DNA of 64,000 nucleotides from JBMNKL01 sp050952225 (GCA_050952225.1 JBMNKL010000001.1:372001-436000); one strand, 5' to 3'; shown: positions 30,456 to 39,984, numbered from the stretch's first letter. Numbers and translations are program-made. The notes: generated by a model not told the origin, from the letters alone.

Positions 30456-31715
30456 TTGGAGAAAATAGTAATTAATGGCCGCAAGGCTCTGCAGGGCGAC
30501 GTATGCGTAAGTGGCGCAAAGAATGCTGCGGTCGCGGTCATACCTGCTTCTTTGCTTATTGAGGGTACATGCAAGATAGAGAATCTTCCGGATATAAAAG
30601 ACACCCGCATTATTGAGGGCGCGCTTTCTCATTTGGGAGCGGAAATACACTTTGAAGATAAAAACACTATTGTTATAGATTCAAGTAATGTCCATTCCTA
30701 TACAGCTTCCTACGAGCTGATAAAAAGCATGAGAGCGTCATACTACCTCCTGGGTGCGTTGCTGGGCCGGTTCGGGAGAGCCGAAGTTGCGCTTCCGGGA
30801 GGATGCGATTTTGGTTTCAGACCCATGGACCAGCATATAAAGGGCTTTGAAGCACTGGGCGCCAAGGTCGTGATTGAACACGGGATGATAAAGCTTAAGG
30901 CCGATAGATTGGTTGGAAGCCAGATATATCTTGACGTGGTCAGCGTCGGGGCTACTATTAACCTGATGCTTGCCGCCGTACGGGCAGAAGGTACTACGGT
31001 AATCGAAAATGCCGCAAAGGAGCCTCACATAGTAGACGTGGCCAACTTTTTAAATGCTGCCGGGGCGGACATCAAGGGCGCCGGGACGGACGTAATCAAG
31101 ATCAGGGGAGTCGACAGCATGAAAGGCGGTCATGTGCATTCCATAATACCCGACATGATTGAGGCGGGCACGTTTATGATTGCTGCGGCGGCCACGGGCG
31201 GGGACATAACCGTAAAGAATATTATCCCGAAACACTTGGAGTCTTTGACCGCGAAGATGATTGAAATGAATATCAATGTAATTGAGGGCGAGGACAACAT
31301 AAGGGTAATCGGCGGGGACAAGCTTCAAAGGGTGAATATCAAAACACTGCCATACCCGGGTTTTGCAACCGACCTGCATCCCCCCTCCAGTGCCTTGCTG
31401 TGCCTGGCCGACGGAACGAGTACAATTTCGGAAGGGATATGGCCCCTTAGGTTTCAATATGTGGATGAACTGAAAAGAATGGGCGCGAATATTCGTGTGG
31501 ACGGCAGCGTTGCTGTTATTGACGGGCCTTGCCGGCTGACGGGGGCACCTGTTAACGCAACCGATTTAAGGGCCGGGGCGGCGGTTGTCATTGCCGGGCT
31601 TACGGCGGAAGGCAAGACGGAAGTATATAACGTAAAATATATCGACAGGGGCTATGAAGATTTCGTAGGAAAGCTTCACCGCCTGGGAGCCGATATTTAC
31701 AGGACTGATAAGTAA
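30456..31715 (+). CDS. murA: UDP-N-acetylglucosamine 1-carboxyvinyltransferase
   Basis: First committed step of peptidoglycan synthesis: transfers enolpyruvyl from PEP to UDP-GlcNAc. The 419-residue length is normal. SGAKNAAVAVIPASLL (19-34) carries the Lys-Asn substrate motif. LPGGCDFGFRPMDQH holds the active-site Cys, so fosfomycin binding is expected. FATDLHPP replaces the commoner FPTDMQ(A/P)Q, and DRGYEDFVGKLHRLGADI closes the protein. The start is TTG 30456 with a weak site AGGTG. Its place between walI and walJ couples cell-wall synthesis to the Wal regulatory genes. Confidence 0.95.
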   Translation: MEKIVINGRKALQGDVCVSGAKNAAVAVIPASLLIEGTCKIENLPDIKDTRIIEGALSHLGAEIHFEDKNTIVIDSSNVHSYTASYELIKSMRASYYLLGALLGRFGRAEVALPGGCDFGFRPMDQHIKGFEALGAKVVIEHGMIKLKADRLVGSQIYLDVVSVGATINLMLAAVRAEGTTVIENAAKEPHIVDVANFLNAAGADIKGAGTDVIKIRGVDSMKGGHVHSIIPDMIEAGTFMIAAAATGGDITVKNIIPKHLESLTAKMIEMNINVIEGEDNIRVIGGDKLQRVNIKTLPYPGFATDLHPPSSALLCLADGTSTISEGIWPLRFQYVDELKRMGANIRVDGSVAVIDGPCRLTGAPVNATDLRAGAAVVIAGLTAEGKTEVYNVKYIDRGYEDFVGKLHRLGADIYRTDK

Positions 31716-31725
31716 CTTCACGATA

Positions 31726-31758
31726 AAGTGCCGCACATGAAAGCCGGCGGCATTTCTT
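31726..31758 (+). terminator. Terminator or attenuator between murA and walJ
   Basis: AAGTGCCGC (31726-31734) pairs with GCGGCATTT (31747-31755), followed by CTTT. It ends 14 nt before the walJ start, so some read-through is likely. Confidence 0.55.
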
Positions 31759-31771
31759 TACGGGGACTGAT

Positions 31772-32566
31772 ATGATTAAATTCTGTAGTTTATATAGCGG
31801 AAGCAGCGGAAATTCATTATTTATTTCGACGGGAAATACCAACCTGCTGGTTGAAGCAGGCTTGAGCGCGAAGAGAATAATAAACGCCTTACATTCCATA
31901 GACGAGGACCCTTCCAGGCTAAATGCCATCCTTGTATCTCATGAGCATGGCGATCATACCAGGGGAGCAGGCGTTATGTCACGCAAATTTAACCTGCCCA
32001 TATATGCAAGCAGGGGAACCTGGGAAGCCATGGAGAAGGAGATTGGCCCTGTTCTTGAGTGCAACAGGGTTGTTTTCGATCCGTGTAAACCTTTCAAAAT
32101 AGGAGATTTTACCGTGATACCCTTCCCGGTGCCGCATGACGCAAATGAACCGGTGGGCTACAGCTTTCTTGCGGCGGGGAAGAAAGTCACGGTGGCGACG
32201 GATATAGGGCATATCAATCCGGACCTGCTGTCCTATTTTGATGACAGCGACCTTCTGCTGCTGGAATCAAACCATGACATTGAAATGCTTAAGGTGGGGC
32301 CATACCCATGGCCTTTGAAAAAGCGCATAGCGGGCAAAAACGGGCACCTTTCGAATGACGACGCCGGCAGGGTGATTGCGTACATGGCGCAGAAGGGAAC
32401 AAAGTATTTTTTGCTGGGACATCTGAGCAAGCAGAATAATTTCCCCGAGCTGGCGTATCAGACGGTTTGCAGCGTGTTGAATGAAAAGAGCATTAAAGCC
32501 GGGACGGATATTATGCTCGATGTTGTTCTCCGCGACCGTATAGGGAAAGTGATAGAGATCGGATAA
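31772..32566 (+). CDS. walJ: WalJ (YycJ) metallo-beta-lactamase-fold hydrolase
   Basis: A 264-residue MBL-fold protein with the metal motif HEHGDH (residues about 53-58), a further metal Asp in VATDIGH, and C-terminal HLS. It is the YycJ/WalJ type, a putative 5'-to-3' DNA or RNA processing exonuclease linked to the wal operon and to coordination of wall growth and division in other Firmicutes. The N-terminal MIKFCSLYSGSSGNS is diagnostic of the family. The ATG follows ACGGGGACTGAT. It completes the wal set together with murA. Confidence 0.9.
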   Translation: MIKFCSLYSGSSGNSLFISTGNTNLLVEAGLSAKRIINALHSIDEDPSRLNAILVSHEHGDHTRGAGVMSRKFNLPIYASRGTWEAMEKEIGPVLECNRVVFDPCKPFKIGDFTVIPFPVPHDANEPVGYSFLAAGKKVTVATDIGHINPDLLSYFDDSDLLLLESNHDIEMLKVGPYPWPLKKRIAGKNGHLSNDDAGRVIAYMAQKGTKYFLLGHLSKQNNFPELAYQTVCSVLNEKSIKAGTDIMLDVVLRDRIGKVIEIG

Positions 32567-32587
32567 AACATAATAATTTTATTGCAT

Positions 32588-32593
32588 TATAAT
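32588..32593 (+). promoter_or_regulatory. Promoter (-10) of the small membrane protein
   Basis: TTTTATTGCATTATAATA, with TATAAT at 32588-32593. A close copy occurs upstream of the next gene at 33285. Confidence 0.45.
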
Positions 32594-32750
32594 ACAAAAC
32601 ATGGTAAAATCGTATCACCGAACGCTCGTTCAGTTTGCCGGATCTGTTCATAACAAAGGAGAACCGCAAAACAAAAAGAGAAGATAACTTATTACCATTA
32701 CCAGCCGCCGGCATGGATTGAGTAAATGAATAAAAATGAGGCGTACTTGT

Positions 32751-33260
32751 ATGGATGAATTTCGAAAACCATTTGAGTATTTTGAGGAAAAAGGGTTAAG
32801 CGGTATTTTAATGATTCTTTTTTTTATGCTTATTGCAATAGAACCATTAATAGGTATTGCCGTGGCATTTTACGGGTATTATCAAATAAATATCAGTATA
32901 CTCAGTAATATTTTCATGGGGCTGGCAGTCCTGTACACATTGTTTTCCATATTTTCAGGCATTTTATTAAAGAGAATGTCGCGTTTAGCCGTCAGGTTCA
33001 CGAAGATTTTTCTAATATTCAGACTTGCTTTTTTGACGCTGTATTTATGTGCGGATCTGCGGCTGCAAATAAATGATATTCAACATTATAAAATTACACC
33101 TTCCACGTATGAAGAAATGTACGGAAGCATAGTTACGTTATTTATAATATGCCTGTCATATGTAGTTGTTTTTAGTGTCGCATGGTATGCTTATCTTTGC
33201 AAATCAAAAAAGGTCGGCGACCTTTTTATGAACAAAGACGCCGGGGCTCATAGGGGCTGA
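32751..33260 (+). CDS. Small integral membrane protein (DUF2569-like)
   Basis: About 169 residues with four predicted membrane helices (about 18-40, 47-68, 82-102 and 125-150), both termini probably inside. ATG 32751 has GAGGCG nine bases upstream; an in-frame ATG at 32736 overlaps that site and is less likely. It may belong to the DUF2569 family, but this rests on topology. It shares an upstream sequence with the glycerophosphodiesterase gene that follows. Confidence 0.55.
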   Translation: MDEFRKPFEYFEEKGLSGILMILFFMLIAIEPLIGIAVAFYGYYQINISILSNIFMGLAVLYTLFSIFSGILLKRMSRLAVRFTKIFLIFRLAFLTLYLCADLRLQINDIQHYKITPSTYEEMYGSIVTLFIICLSYVVVFSVAWYAYLCKSKKVGDLFMNKDAGAHRG

Positions 33261-33284
33261 ATCGGGCATATTGTTTTATTGCGT

Positions 33285-33290
33285 TATAAT
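33285..33290 (+). promoter_or_regulatory. Promoter (-10) of the glycerophosphodiesterase gene
   Basis: TTTTATTGCGTTATAATAA, with TATAAT at 33285-33290; nearly identical to the element at 32588. Confidence 0.45.
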
Positions 33291-33370
33291 AAAAAACAGG
33301 GTAGAATTCATATATAGCTAACGGCCGTTCTGCTTGCTGTGTCATTTAAGGAAAGAAAGGGGACAGTCTG

Positions 33371-34192
33371 GTGAAAAAGCGGGGGATTATCGTCCTTTTA
33401 GGGGCTGTTATCTTCGTTATAGTGATTTTCGCGGCACATGGCATCAGAAATAAAAGTAACATCAGGGTAGCAGGCGGCACAGGCTTGATTGAAGCGCCCC
33501 GCCTGATAGCGCATGCGGGCGGGGAGATTTACGGGCTGCGCCTGACACATTCGCTTGAGGCCCTGGATAATTCCTATAGTAAAGGGTTCAGGTTTATAGA
33601 AGCAGACATCAGCCGGACTTCCGACGGGGTACCTGTCCTGGTGCATGACTGGGGGAATGCAAACTGGCTGATGGACGTAAGGTATTCTGACAAGGCGCCG
33701 TCATACAAGGAGTTTAAGGCCAGGAAGGCCATACTGGGCCTTCACCTTATGGACCTTGACATGCTGGCGGAATGGGTCGCCAATCATGATGACGCGTACA
33801 TTGTGACCGATGTGAAAGATGACAACCAGGACATTCTTAGATTGATAAAAGAAAGATACCCTGAGGTATATGGCAGGTTCATCCCGCAAATATACTCCTT
33901 TGATGAATACAAACCCGTAAGAGGGCTTGGGTATGAATTCATTATTCTTACATTATACAGGATTGAAGCCAGTGATGATGAGATTGTCGATTTTTGTAAA
34001 AGCCATTCCCTGTTTGCGCTGACCATGCCATACGAAAAAGCGTCTCCGGACACGCTTGACAGATTTTCAAAACTAAGCATTCCTGTCTATGTCCACACTG
34101 TTAATGACTACAATGCATATATAAAATTGAGGGACAATGGCGCTTACGGCATATATACGGATTATTTCCACCCGTCGAAATGGATTGAGTAA
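33371..34192 (+). CDS. Membrane-anchored glycerophosphodiester phosphodiesterase
   Basis: A 273-residue GDPD-family hydrolase with one N-terminal TM segment (about 5-24). LIAHAGGEIYG, FRFIEADISRTSDGVPVLVHD (metal and catalytic residues of the TIM barrel) and VHTVNDYNAYIKLRDNGAYG are family signatures. It would cleave glycerophosphodiesters, or possibly teichoic-acid-like polymers, outside the membrane. Start GTG 33371 follows AAAGGGGACAGTCTG. The neighbouring polymer and lipid genes fit an envelope role. Confidence 0.85.
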   Translation: MKKRGIIVLLGAVIFVIVIFAAHGIRNKSNIRVAGGTGLIEAPRLIAHAGGEIYGLRLTHSLEALDNSYSKGFRFIEADISRTSDGVPVLVHDWGNANWLMDVRYSDKAPSYKEFKARKAILGLHLMDLDMLAEWVANHDDAYIVTDVKDDNQDILRLIKERYPEVYGRFIPQIYSFDEYKPVRGLGYEFIILTLYRIEASDDEIVDFCKSHSLFALTMPYEKASPDTLDRFSKLSIPVYVHTVNDYNAYIKLRDNGAYGIYTDYFHPSKWIE

Positions 34193-34294
34193 ATAAAGCG
34201 GAAGCATAATCATGCCATCCGGGCCGGGGCCTAATCCGGCGGATGAATACTTCCCGCATACCGGGGAATAATTTTACTGCCGGGGAGTATTCAA

Positions 34295-35735
34295 ATGACA
34301 AACGGTTGGTTGAAAAGGCTTAGAATAGAATATGCGGCTGTGGCTGTAATCCTTGCGATATTATTTTTTACCTTGTTTACCAGGCCTGTTATCGGTGTTG
34401 CCGACAACGGCGATTTCGCACGCATCATGAAATCCGCGGGGCTGCATTACCTGTCGGATGATCCGGCCGAACGCTATTTCGGATATGTCAACAGGCTTTA
34501 TGGAATAGGGTTTATAATTCCCTTCATGGGGGCATACCTTTCCACCGAAATCCCGCTTGTGATACTGGCGGTTCTTATCAATAAAGCCGTGACGGCATCA
34601 AAATATTTTGACATACGCTTCCTTGCAGCTATATATTCCGTTATTTTTGCCACAGCATGCTTCTTTTTGGTGAGATACCTGCGAATGCTGTCGAAAGTTG
34701 CCGGGATTGTGGCAGCTGCGGTAATAATTTTTGTGTTCTGCGACACCGGGTATATCTCATACTTCAATTCGCTGTACGGGGAAGCGGTATCGTTGGTATC
34801 CATCCTTTTGATGGCTTCGATGGCCCTGGCGGTGGCTGCATCTAAAAAGCCGGCGCTATGGATGCTGCTGCTGTTCGGCGCGGGCGCGTTCTTTTTTGCA
34901 GGGGCAAAGGCGCAAAACACGCCGACAGGCATCCTGGCGGCACTGCTTCTCATAGTGGCGGCGCGGCTGGGAGACAATGCTTTATGGAGAAAAATGTCGA
35001 TTACTGCCGCCATGATGGTTGTTACCGTTTCCCTTGTTTGCTATGCGGGAATTCCGAGGAATATCCGGATATGCAACAAGTACCAGGCTGTTTTTTACGG
35101 GATTTTAAGAGGCTCTCCCAACCCTGCCGCCGACCTGGAAGAACTGGGGCTTGATCCTTCTTATTCTGCGCTTGCCGGTACTAACTATTTTATGGACGAG
35201 TACCCGGTAGATATTAAATCCCCGGAATTTCAGAAAGACCTGTCCGACAAGGTAAGCCACATCAATATTTTGCGGTTCTACCTGGAGCATCCGCGCCGTT
35301 TCCTGCAAAAGCTCGAATACGCGGCGGAAAACGGGTTTAGGATAAACCAGGGGATGGGCAACTACGAAAAATACCCGGGAATCGGGTATAAACAGGTTGC
35401 GGCTGCGTTCAGCGGCTGGGGATGGTTCAAGCTGAACATACTGCCGAATAATCTTTATTTCGTGCTGGCTTTTTACACCGTGGCAGTTGCGGTGCTGACT
35501 ATTGAATTTGCAAGGGCCAGGAAAGAAAGGATTCGTTTTTTTATCGCTTTTATGTGGTTTATCGCATTGGTGGGAGCCGGGCAATTTGTTCTGCCGGTAA
35601 TCGGTGATGGCGATGGACCTGGGCAAGCATCTTTTCCTGTTTAACGTCGGGTTTGACATGCTGGCAGCTTCTTTTCCCGTATATCTCGCTGTGAAAGCTG
35701 CCGCGGCGGCCAGGCGCTTAAGGAGGAAATGCTGA
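34295..35735 (+). CDS. Polytopic membrane protein, WsfD/GT-C-like (3' frameshift)
   Basis: About 478 residues with ten or so TM helices and an early periplasmic DNGDFARIM motif, resembling the glycan-biosynthesis hexosyltransferase WsfD or GT-C enzymes. A soluble segment (PNPAADLEELGLDPSYSALAG, about 275-350) sits before the last helices. The annotated frame ends at 35644, but sense continues in the next frame from MDLGKHLFLFNVGFDMLAAS to 35735, so one frameshift lies near 35608-35618. It converges on the dagK-type gene with a 9-nt gap. Assignment as a glycosyltransferase is tentative. Confidence 0.6.
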
Positions 35736-35743
35736 TTCCGGTG

Positions 35744-36652
35744 TCAGGGCTGCCGGGGGACTGAAGGCACAATAAAGGGGATACCTTTCGGAAATATCTC
35801 GAATACCGCCTTGTCCGCCATAACGATTTCACCGTCGCGGTTCAGCGGTATGGGCTCATCCGGGATGATTTCCACGCTCTTGCTGCGTATTAAATGGACT
35901 CCCTCGATTTCCCGGTGCAGGCCTTTCATATACTTCGTGAACAGCCTTAATATGTCCAGCCTTGGTTTTGCTTCCACGTAACAAATATCAAACAAGCCGT
36001 CGTCCACTTCGGCGTCCGGAAGCGCCAATACTCCTCCCCCGTAATATTTGCCGATTCCTACAGCGACAAGGAGGGTTTTCCCGGAAAGTACCCCGTTGTC
36101 TGTCCTAAGTTCCATGTGATGGTTTTTGCATATTGATATGGTTGACAATATTCCAAGGACATAAGCCATGCTTCCGGAGATAAGCGGCAGTTTTTTAAAA
36201 TGGTTTGTCTGGTATGCGACTTCCGCGTCAAAACCAAGAGATGCTATGTTTATGAAATATTTGTCATTTATCCTGGCATAATCTACGGGCTTTTCCTTTC
36301 CTTCGACTGTATGCCTGATTATATTCTCAGGAATGTTGTCCCCGGCAATGCTCCGGATGAAATCGTTGCCCGAACCGCTGGGTATTACCCCCAGGATGCT
36401 CCCGCTGCCGGCCATTCCGTTGAGCGTTTCGTTCAGCGTACCATCGCCTCCGACGGAGTAAATCCTGAGGTTTTGCGCCGAACTGTACTCCCTCGCGATT
36501 TCAGTGGCATGTCCCGGGTATTCCGTGACTCTTATTTCATATTCCTCCTCGCCGGCCTTTCCGCCTGTCTCGAAATATTCCTTTATTTCAGCTATGCGCC
36601 GGAGGGCGTATCCTTTTCCTGCAACCGGGTTGACTATAAATAAATGCTTCAT
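35744..36652 (-). CDS. Diacylglycerol/lipid kinase (DagK-YegS family)
   Basis: A 302-residue kinase of the DagK/YegS/BmrU family. NPVAGKG (8-14), GGDGT (68-72) for nucleotide binding, and PSGSGNDF (91-98) are diagnostic. It probably phosphorylates diacylglycerol so that it re-enters phospholipid synthesis, which suits a cell making lipoteichoic-type polymers. The promoter on the minus strand reads TTGTAC, 17-nt spacer, TATAAT (36743 down to 36715). It is convergent with the upstream membrane protein gene. Confidence 0.88.
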   Translation of the reverse strand: MKHLFIVNPVAGKGYALRRIAEIKEYFETGGKAGEEEYEIRVTEYPGHATEIAREYSSAQNLRIYSVGGDGTLNETLNGMAGSGSILGVIPSGSGNDFIRSIAGDNIPENIIRHTVEGKEKPVDYARINDKYFINIASLGFDAEVAYQTNHFKKLPLISGSMAYVLGILSTISICKNHHMELRTDNGVLSGKTLLVAVGIGKYYGGGVLALPDAEVDDGLFDICYVEAKPRLDILRLFTKYMKGLHREIEGVHLIRSKSVEIIPDEPIPLNRDGEIVMADKAVFEIFPKGIPFIVPSVPRQP

Positions 36653-36714
36653 GCCAGACCGCCTTGTTTTTGTTTGAATCTGTTTAATGTAAGTTTTTCC
36701 GCTTAGTAAATCAT

Positions 36715-36743
36715 ATTATAACAGTAAAAACCGGCATGTACAA
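36715..36743 (-). promoter_or_regulatory. Promoter of the lipid kinase gene
   Basis: On the minus strand: TTGTAC (36743-36738), 17-nt spacer, TATAAT (36720-36715). Confidence 0.6.
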
Positions 36744-36886
36744 TTGACAATGTCGAAATAGCAAAACTGAATGTTTTTTTGTCCGCGCAAAGTGCCTGTT
36801 GTGCGGCCGGCTGTGTATGCTTCACAGGTCCGGGCAAGCAGGATTTTTTTTGGCAACGGCGAATATAATTATATAGGGTGGGAAAA

Positions 36887-37567
36887 ATGCTTATAGACGC
36901 AAGTGTTACCATCGCATATAAATGTACTTTTTGCGGGAGTTTTAGGTTTATAAACATCTCGCTGTTTACTTTTTTATATAAAAAGAGCTGCAGCTTGCCA
37001 TGCGATTGTAAAAAATCAAGGATTGCAATAAAACGGGAAGGTGAAAATTACTACTTGTTCAGTATTCCGTGTATTGGGTGCGGCTGTGAGCATACCTACC
37101 TGGTAAAGAGAAAAAATATTCTTTCGGGCCGGACAGAGACCGTAAACTGTCCCGCGACAGGCATGCAAATATGCTTTATCGGCAAGGATGAGGCGGTTCG
37201 GAAAAAGATTGACAGCCTTGAGAAAGAATTTGACAAGCTGATGGACACATACGGGTACGAAAGTTATTTTCGCAATACCCGGGTCATGCTCGATACGCTA
37301 AACCGCCTCCATGATATTGCCATAAGCGGAAACCTTTACTGCGGGTGTGGGAGCTCGGATATAGAATTGGCATTGTTTTCCGACAGTGTTTTGCTCATTT
37401 GCTGCAAATGCGGCGGTAAAAAAAGAATTCCGGCCGTAAAGAATGATGACCTGAAGGAGATACTAACCAAAAACATGATAATGATTACGGAAGATGCCTT
37501 TCAGTACAATGCCGAAAACGCCGAAAGCCGCATATCCAGGAAATCAAGTGATAAATTCGGGAAATAA
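36887..37567 (+). CDS. Cys-rich hypothetical protein (zinc-ribbon-like)
   Basis: About 226 residues, family not recognised. Three Cys clusters stand out: YKCTFCGSF plus CSLPCDCKK near the N-terminus, CIGCGCEH (about 63-70), and YCGCGSSD with LICCKCGGK (about 150-175), which look like zinc-ribbon or treble-clef knuckles. The last ~40 residues are polar. ATG 36887 has AGGGTGGG just upstream and is preferred to GTG 36878. It sits between the lipid kinase and rho and is probably monocistronic. Confidence 0.6.
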   Translation: MLIDASVTIAYKCTFCGSFRFINISLFTFLYKKSCSLPCDCKKSRIAIKREGENYYLFSIPCIGCGCEHTYLVKRKNILSGRTETVNCPATGMQICFIGKDEAVRKKIDSLEKEFDKLMDTYGYESYFRNTRVMLDTLNRLHDIAISGNLYCGCGSSDIELALFSDSVLLICCKCGGKKRIPAVKNDDLKEILTKNMIMITEDAFQYNAENAESRISRKSSDKFGK

Positions 37568-37620
37568 TCTTTAAAATTTGGCTAATTTAGCGATAAAATA
37601 CGCCATTTGAAGGTTTTTGA

Positions 37621-37650
37621 TTGACAATTGTATATTTCGAGTGCTATAAT
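37621..37650 (+). promoter_or_regulatory. rho promoter
   Basis: TTGACA (37621-37626), 18-nt spacer, TATAAT (37645-37650). It leaves a ~200-nt untranslated leader before rho, consistent with autogenous control, which is inferred. Confidence 0.75.
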
Positions 37651-37857
37651 AGCCAGGTAATGCTATGAATTAATCTATTGATTAGCTTTTCCCAATCAAA
37701 CTTGAGTAAGTTTTATAATTGAGGAAGCGGAAGCAGCCGAGCATGATTGATAGCCGGCCTGATTCTTCGGATATATCCAGGACTTGTAACGGTGCAGATA
37801 TTCGAAAGAACTCCAGGTTGCATACTATATAAACATTTAATTAACAGGTGGTGTATT

Positions 37858-39972
37858 ATGGAAGAAGTTAATCTTGCTGTGAAATCTATTGAAGATTTAC
37901 AGTATATAGCGAAAATGATGGGATTAAGAGGTATTAAAAATAAGACCAAGGAAGAGCTTATAGAGAAAATACTCAAAGCCGGAGAAGCCGCAAGAGCGAA
38001 AGCAGAAAAAGAAAAGGCAAAGAAAGAGGCGGAAGCCGAAGCCGAAGCAGGCGATACCCCGGTAAAATCCAGGAGAGGCAGAAAACCCAAAAAGGCGGAA
38101 CCTGAAGAGGAACCGGAAGAGGAAGCCAAGGCGGAGACGGGTGAAGACACCGACGAGGCAAAGGAGCCTGCTGATGAGGCCCCGGAGAAGCCTAAAAAAC
38201 GCGGCAGGAAAGCAAAAAGCGCGGCGGAGCCCGATGAAACCCCGGATGAGACAGGTGCTGCCGACAAAACAGGAACACCGGCTGAGAGCGAAGAATCAGA
38301 AGAAGCGGTAGAATCGAAAAAATCCAGGGAAACGGAAGAAGCTGGTAAAGCGAAAGAAGAGGAAGCGGCCAAGCCGGACAAGACGGATGCGGAGCAGGAG
38401 AAAGAGGCTGCGGCCGAGCAACCTGCCGTATTGAAAAAGTCAAGAAGGGGCAGGCCGAAAAAAACCGAAGATGCGCCCGCGGAACAAACCATGATAGAAA
38501 TTGCGGATAAGCAAGCTGCCGATGACAAAGCCGGGGAAAAGAAAGAGGACGAAACAGTAAAGGAAGAGAAACCGGCAGAAGAGGGAGCGGAAAAGGACGG
38601 GCAGGAGCCGCAGGAGACGGCAAAGGACGGAGAGGCTAAAACGGAGCGTAAGGCAGTGGACGAGAAAGCCGGGGACGATAAAAAAGAAGATGAGAAAACG
38701 GAAGATAAGAAAGCCAAAGACAAGAAGGCAGAAAACGGAAAAGCGTCTGAAGCGGTAAAAACAGAGGAAAAACCCGCTTACAGGCATTACGAACCACATC
38801 AGAGAAGAGAATACTGGGCGAACCAGCACAACAACGGCCTTGAAAAGATTGAGAGCGATGATCCCGTTGAAGGGGTGCTTGAGGTATTGCCTGACGGGTA
38901 TGGCTTTCTCAGAAGCGACAATTTTCTTTCAGGAAACAGGGATGTATACGTGTCTCCTTCTCAAATAAGAAGGTTTAACCTGAAAACGGGTGACCTGATA
39001 AAGGGCAAGGGCAGAATACCAAAGGAGGGCGAGAAGTTTCAGGCGCTGCTTTATGTGCAGTCCGTGAATGGAGATTCGCCCGAGATGGCTGCCAGGAGAA
39101 TTCCGTTTGAATATCTGACCCCGATATTCCCCGACAAGCGCATAACTCTTGAGACAGATCCAAAAGAGCTTTCAACAAGGCTTATTGACCTGATTGCTCC
39201 CATAGGGAAGGGGCAGAGAGGCATGATTGTTTCGCCTCCGAAAGCCGGCAAGACAATTTTGCTTAAAAAGATAGCGAACGCGATAACAAAAAATTACCCT
39301 GAAATTGAGCTGATTGTGCTTTTGATTGATGAGCGCCCGGAAGAAGTTACCGACATGCAGCGTTCCATAAAAGGCGAAATCATATATTCAACTTTTGACA
39401 AGGTACCGGAGAACCATATAAAAGTGGCTGAGATGGTATTGGAAAGGGCTCAGAGACTGGTGGAGCAAAAGAAGGATGTTGTTATCCTGCTGGATAGCAT
39501 CACCAGGCTTGCAAGGGCATACAACCTTACAATCCCGCCCACGGGCAGGACGCTGTCGGGCGGCCTGGACCCGGGAGCGCTTCACAGCCCGAAAAGGTTC
39601 TTCGGCTCCGCGCGCAACATAGAAAACGGCGGCAGCCTGACTATCATTGCCACAGCCCTGATAGAGACCGGGAGCAGGATGGACGACGTTATTTTTGAAG
39701 AGTTCAAGGGTACCGGCAACATGGAAATACATCTTGACAGGAAATTGTCCGAGAAACGTATATTCCCGGCCATAGATATAAACAAGTCGGGTACCAGGAG
39801 GGAAGACCTGCTCCTGAACCAGAAGGAGCTGGAAAGCATCTGGGCCATACGCAAGGCCATGAGCAATCTTGGTCCCGCGGATGTAACGGAAATGATCCTT
39901 AACAAGCTGATGCAGACAAAATCGAATGAGGAATTTATCAACAGCATAAACAGGGCGTTCCTGGACAAATAA
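37858..39972 (+). CDS. rho: Transcription termination factor Rho with long charged insertion
   Basis: Hexameric RNA helicase that ends transcription; about 704 residues against a usual ~420. Order: Rho_N SAP-like domain (about 8-45), a ~260-residue Lys/Glu/Ala-rich disordered insertion (about 46-310), the RNA-binding cold-shock domain (338-405) and the RecA-like ATPase with P-loop SPPKAGKT (459-466) and Walker B VVILLDSITRLARAYN. The insertion holds three AT-hook-like motifs: RGRKPKK (73-79), RGRKAK (115-120) and RGRPKK (198-202). The start is ATG 37858 behind AGGTGGTG; an upstream in-frame ATG (37747) has no ribosome site. It is followed by rpmE, as in many Firmicutes. Confidence 0.96.
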   Translation: MEEVNLAVKSIEDLQYIAKMMGLRGIKNKTKEELIEKILKAGEAARAKAEKEKAKKEAEAEAEAGDTPVKSRRGRKPKKAEPEEEPEEEAKAETGEDTDEAKEPADEAPEKPKKRGRKAKSAAEPDETPDETGAADKTGTPAESEESEEAVESKKSRETEEAGKAKEEEAAKPDKTDAEQEKEAAAEQPAVLKKSRRGRPKKTEDAPAEQTMIEIADKQAADDKAGEKKEDETVKEEKPAEEGAEKDGQEPQETAKDGEAKTERKAVDEKAGDDKKEDEKTEDKKAKDKKAENGKASEAVKTEEKPAYRHYEPHQRREYWANQHNNGLEKIESDDPVEGVLEVLPDGYGFLRSDNFLSGNRDVYVSPSQIRRFNLKTGDLIKGKGRIPKEGEKFQALLYVQSVNGDSPEMAARRIPFEYLTPIFPDKRITLETDPKELSTRLIDLIAPIGKGQRGMIVSPPKAGKTILLKKIANAITKNYPEIELIVLLIDERPEEVTDMQRSIKGEIIYSTFDKVPENHIKVAEMVLERAQRLVEQKKDVVILLDSITRLARAYNLTIPPTGRTLSGGLDPGALHSPKRFFGSARNIENGGSLTIIATALIETGSRMDDVIFEEFKGTGNMEIHLDRKLSEKRIFPAIDINKSGTRREDLLLNQKELESIWAIRKAMSNLGPADVTEMILNKLMQTKSNEEFINSINRAFLDK

Positions 39973-39984
39973 AATACGTGGGTA

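Noticed and set aside
36744..36749. TTGACA upstream of the Cys-rich orphan
   Set aside because: No -10 at 16-19 nt on the plus strand; the region is better explained by the minus-strand promoter of the lipid kinase.
38440..38829. Leu/Phe-rich minus-strand ORFs opposite rho
   Set aside because: Antisense of the Lys/Glu repeat codons of the Rho insertion; no ribosome site.
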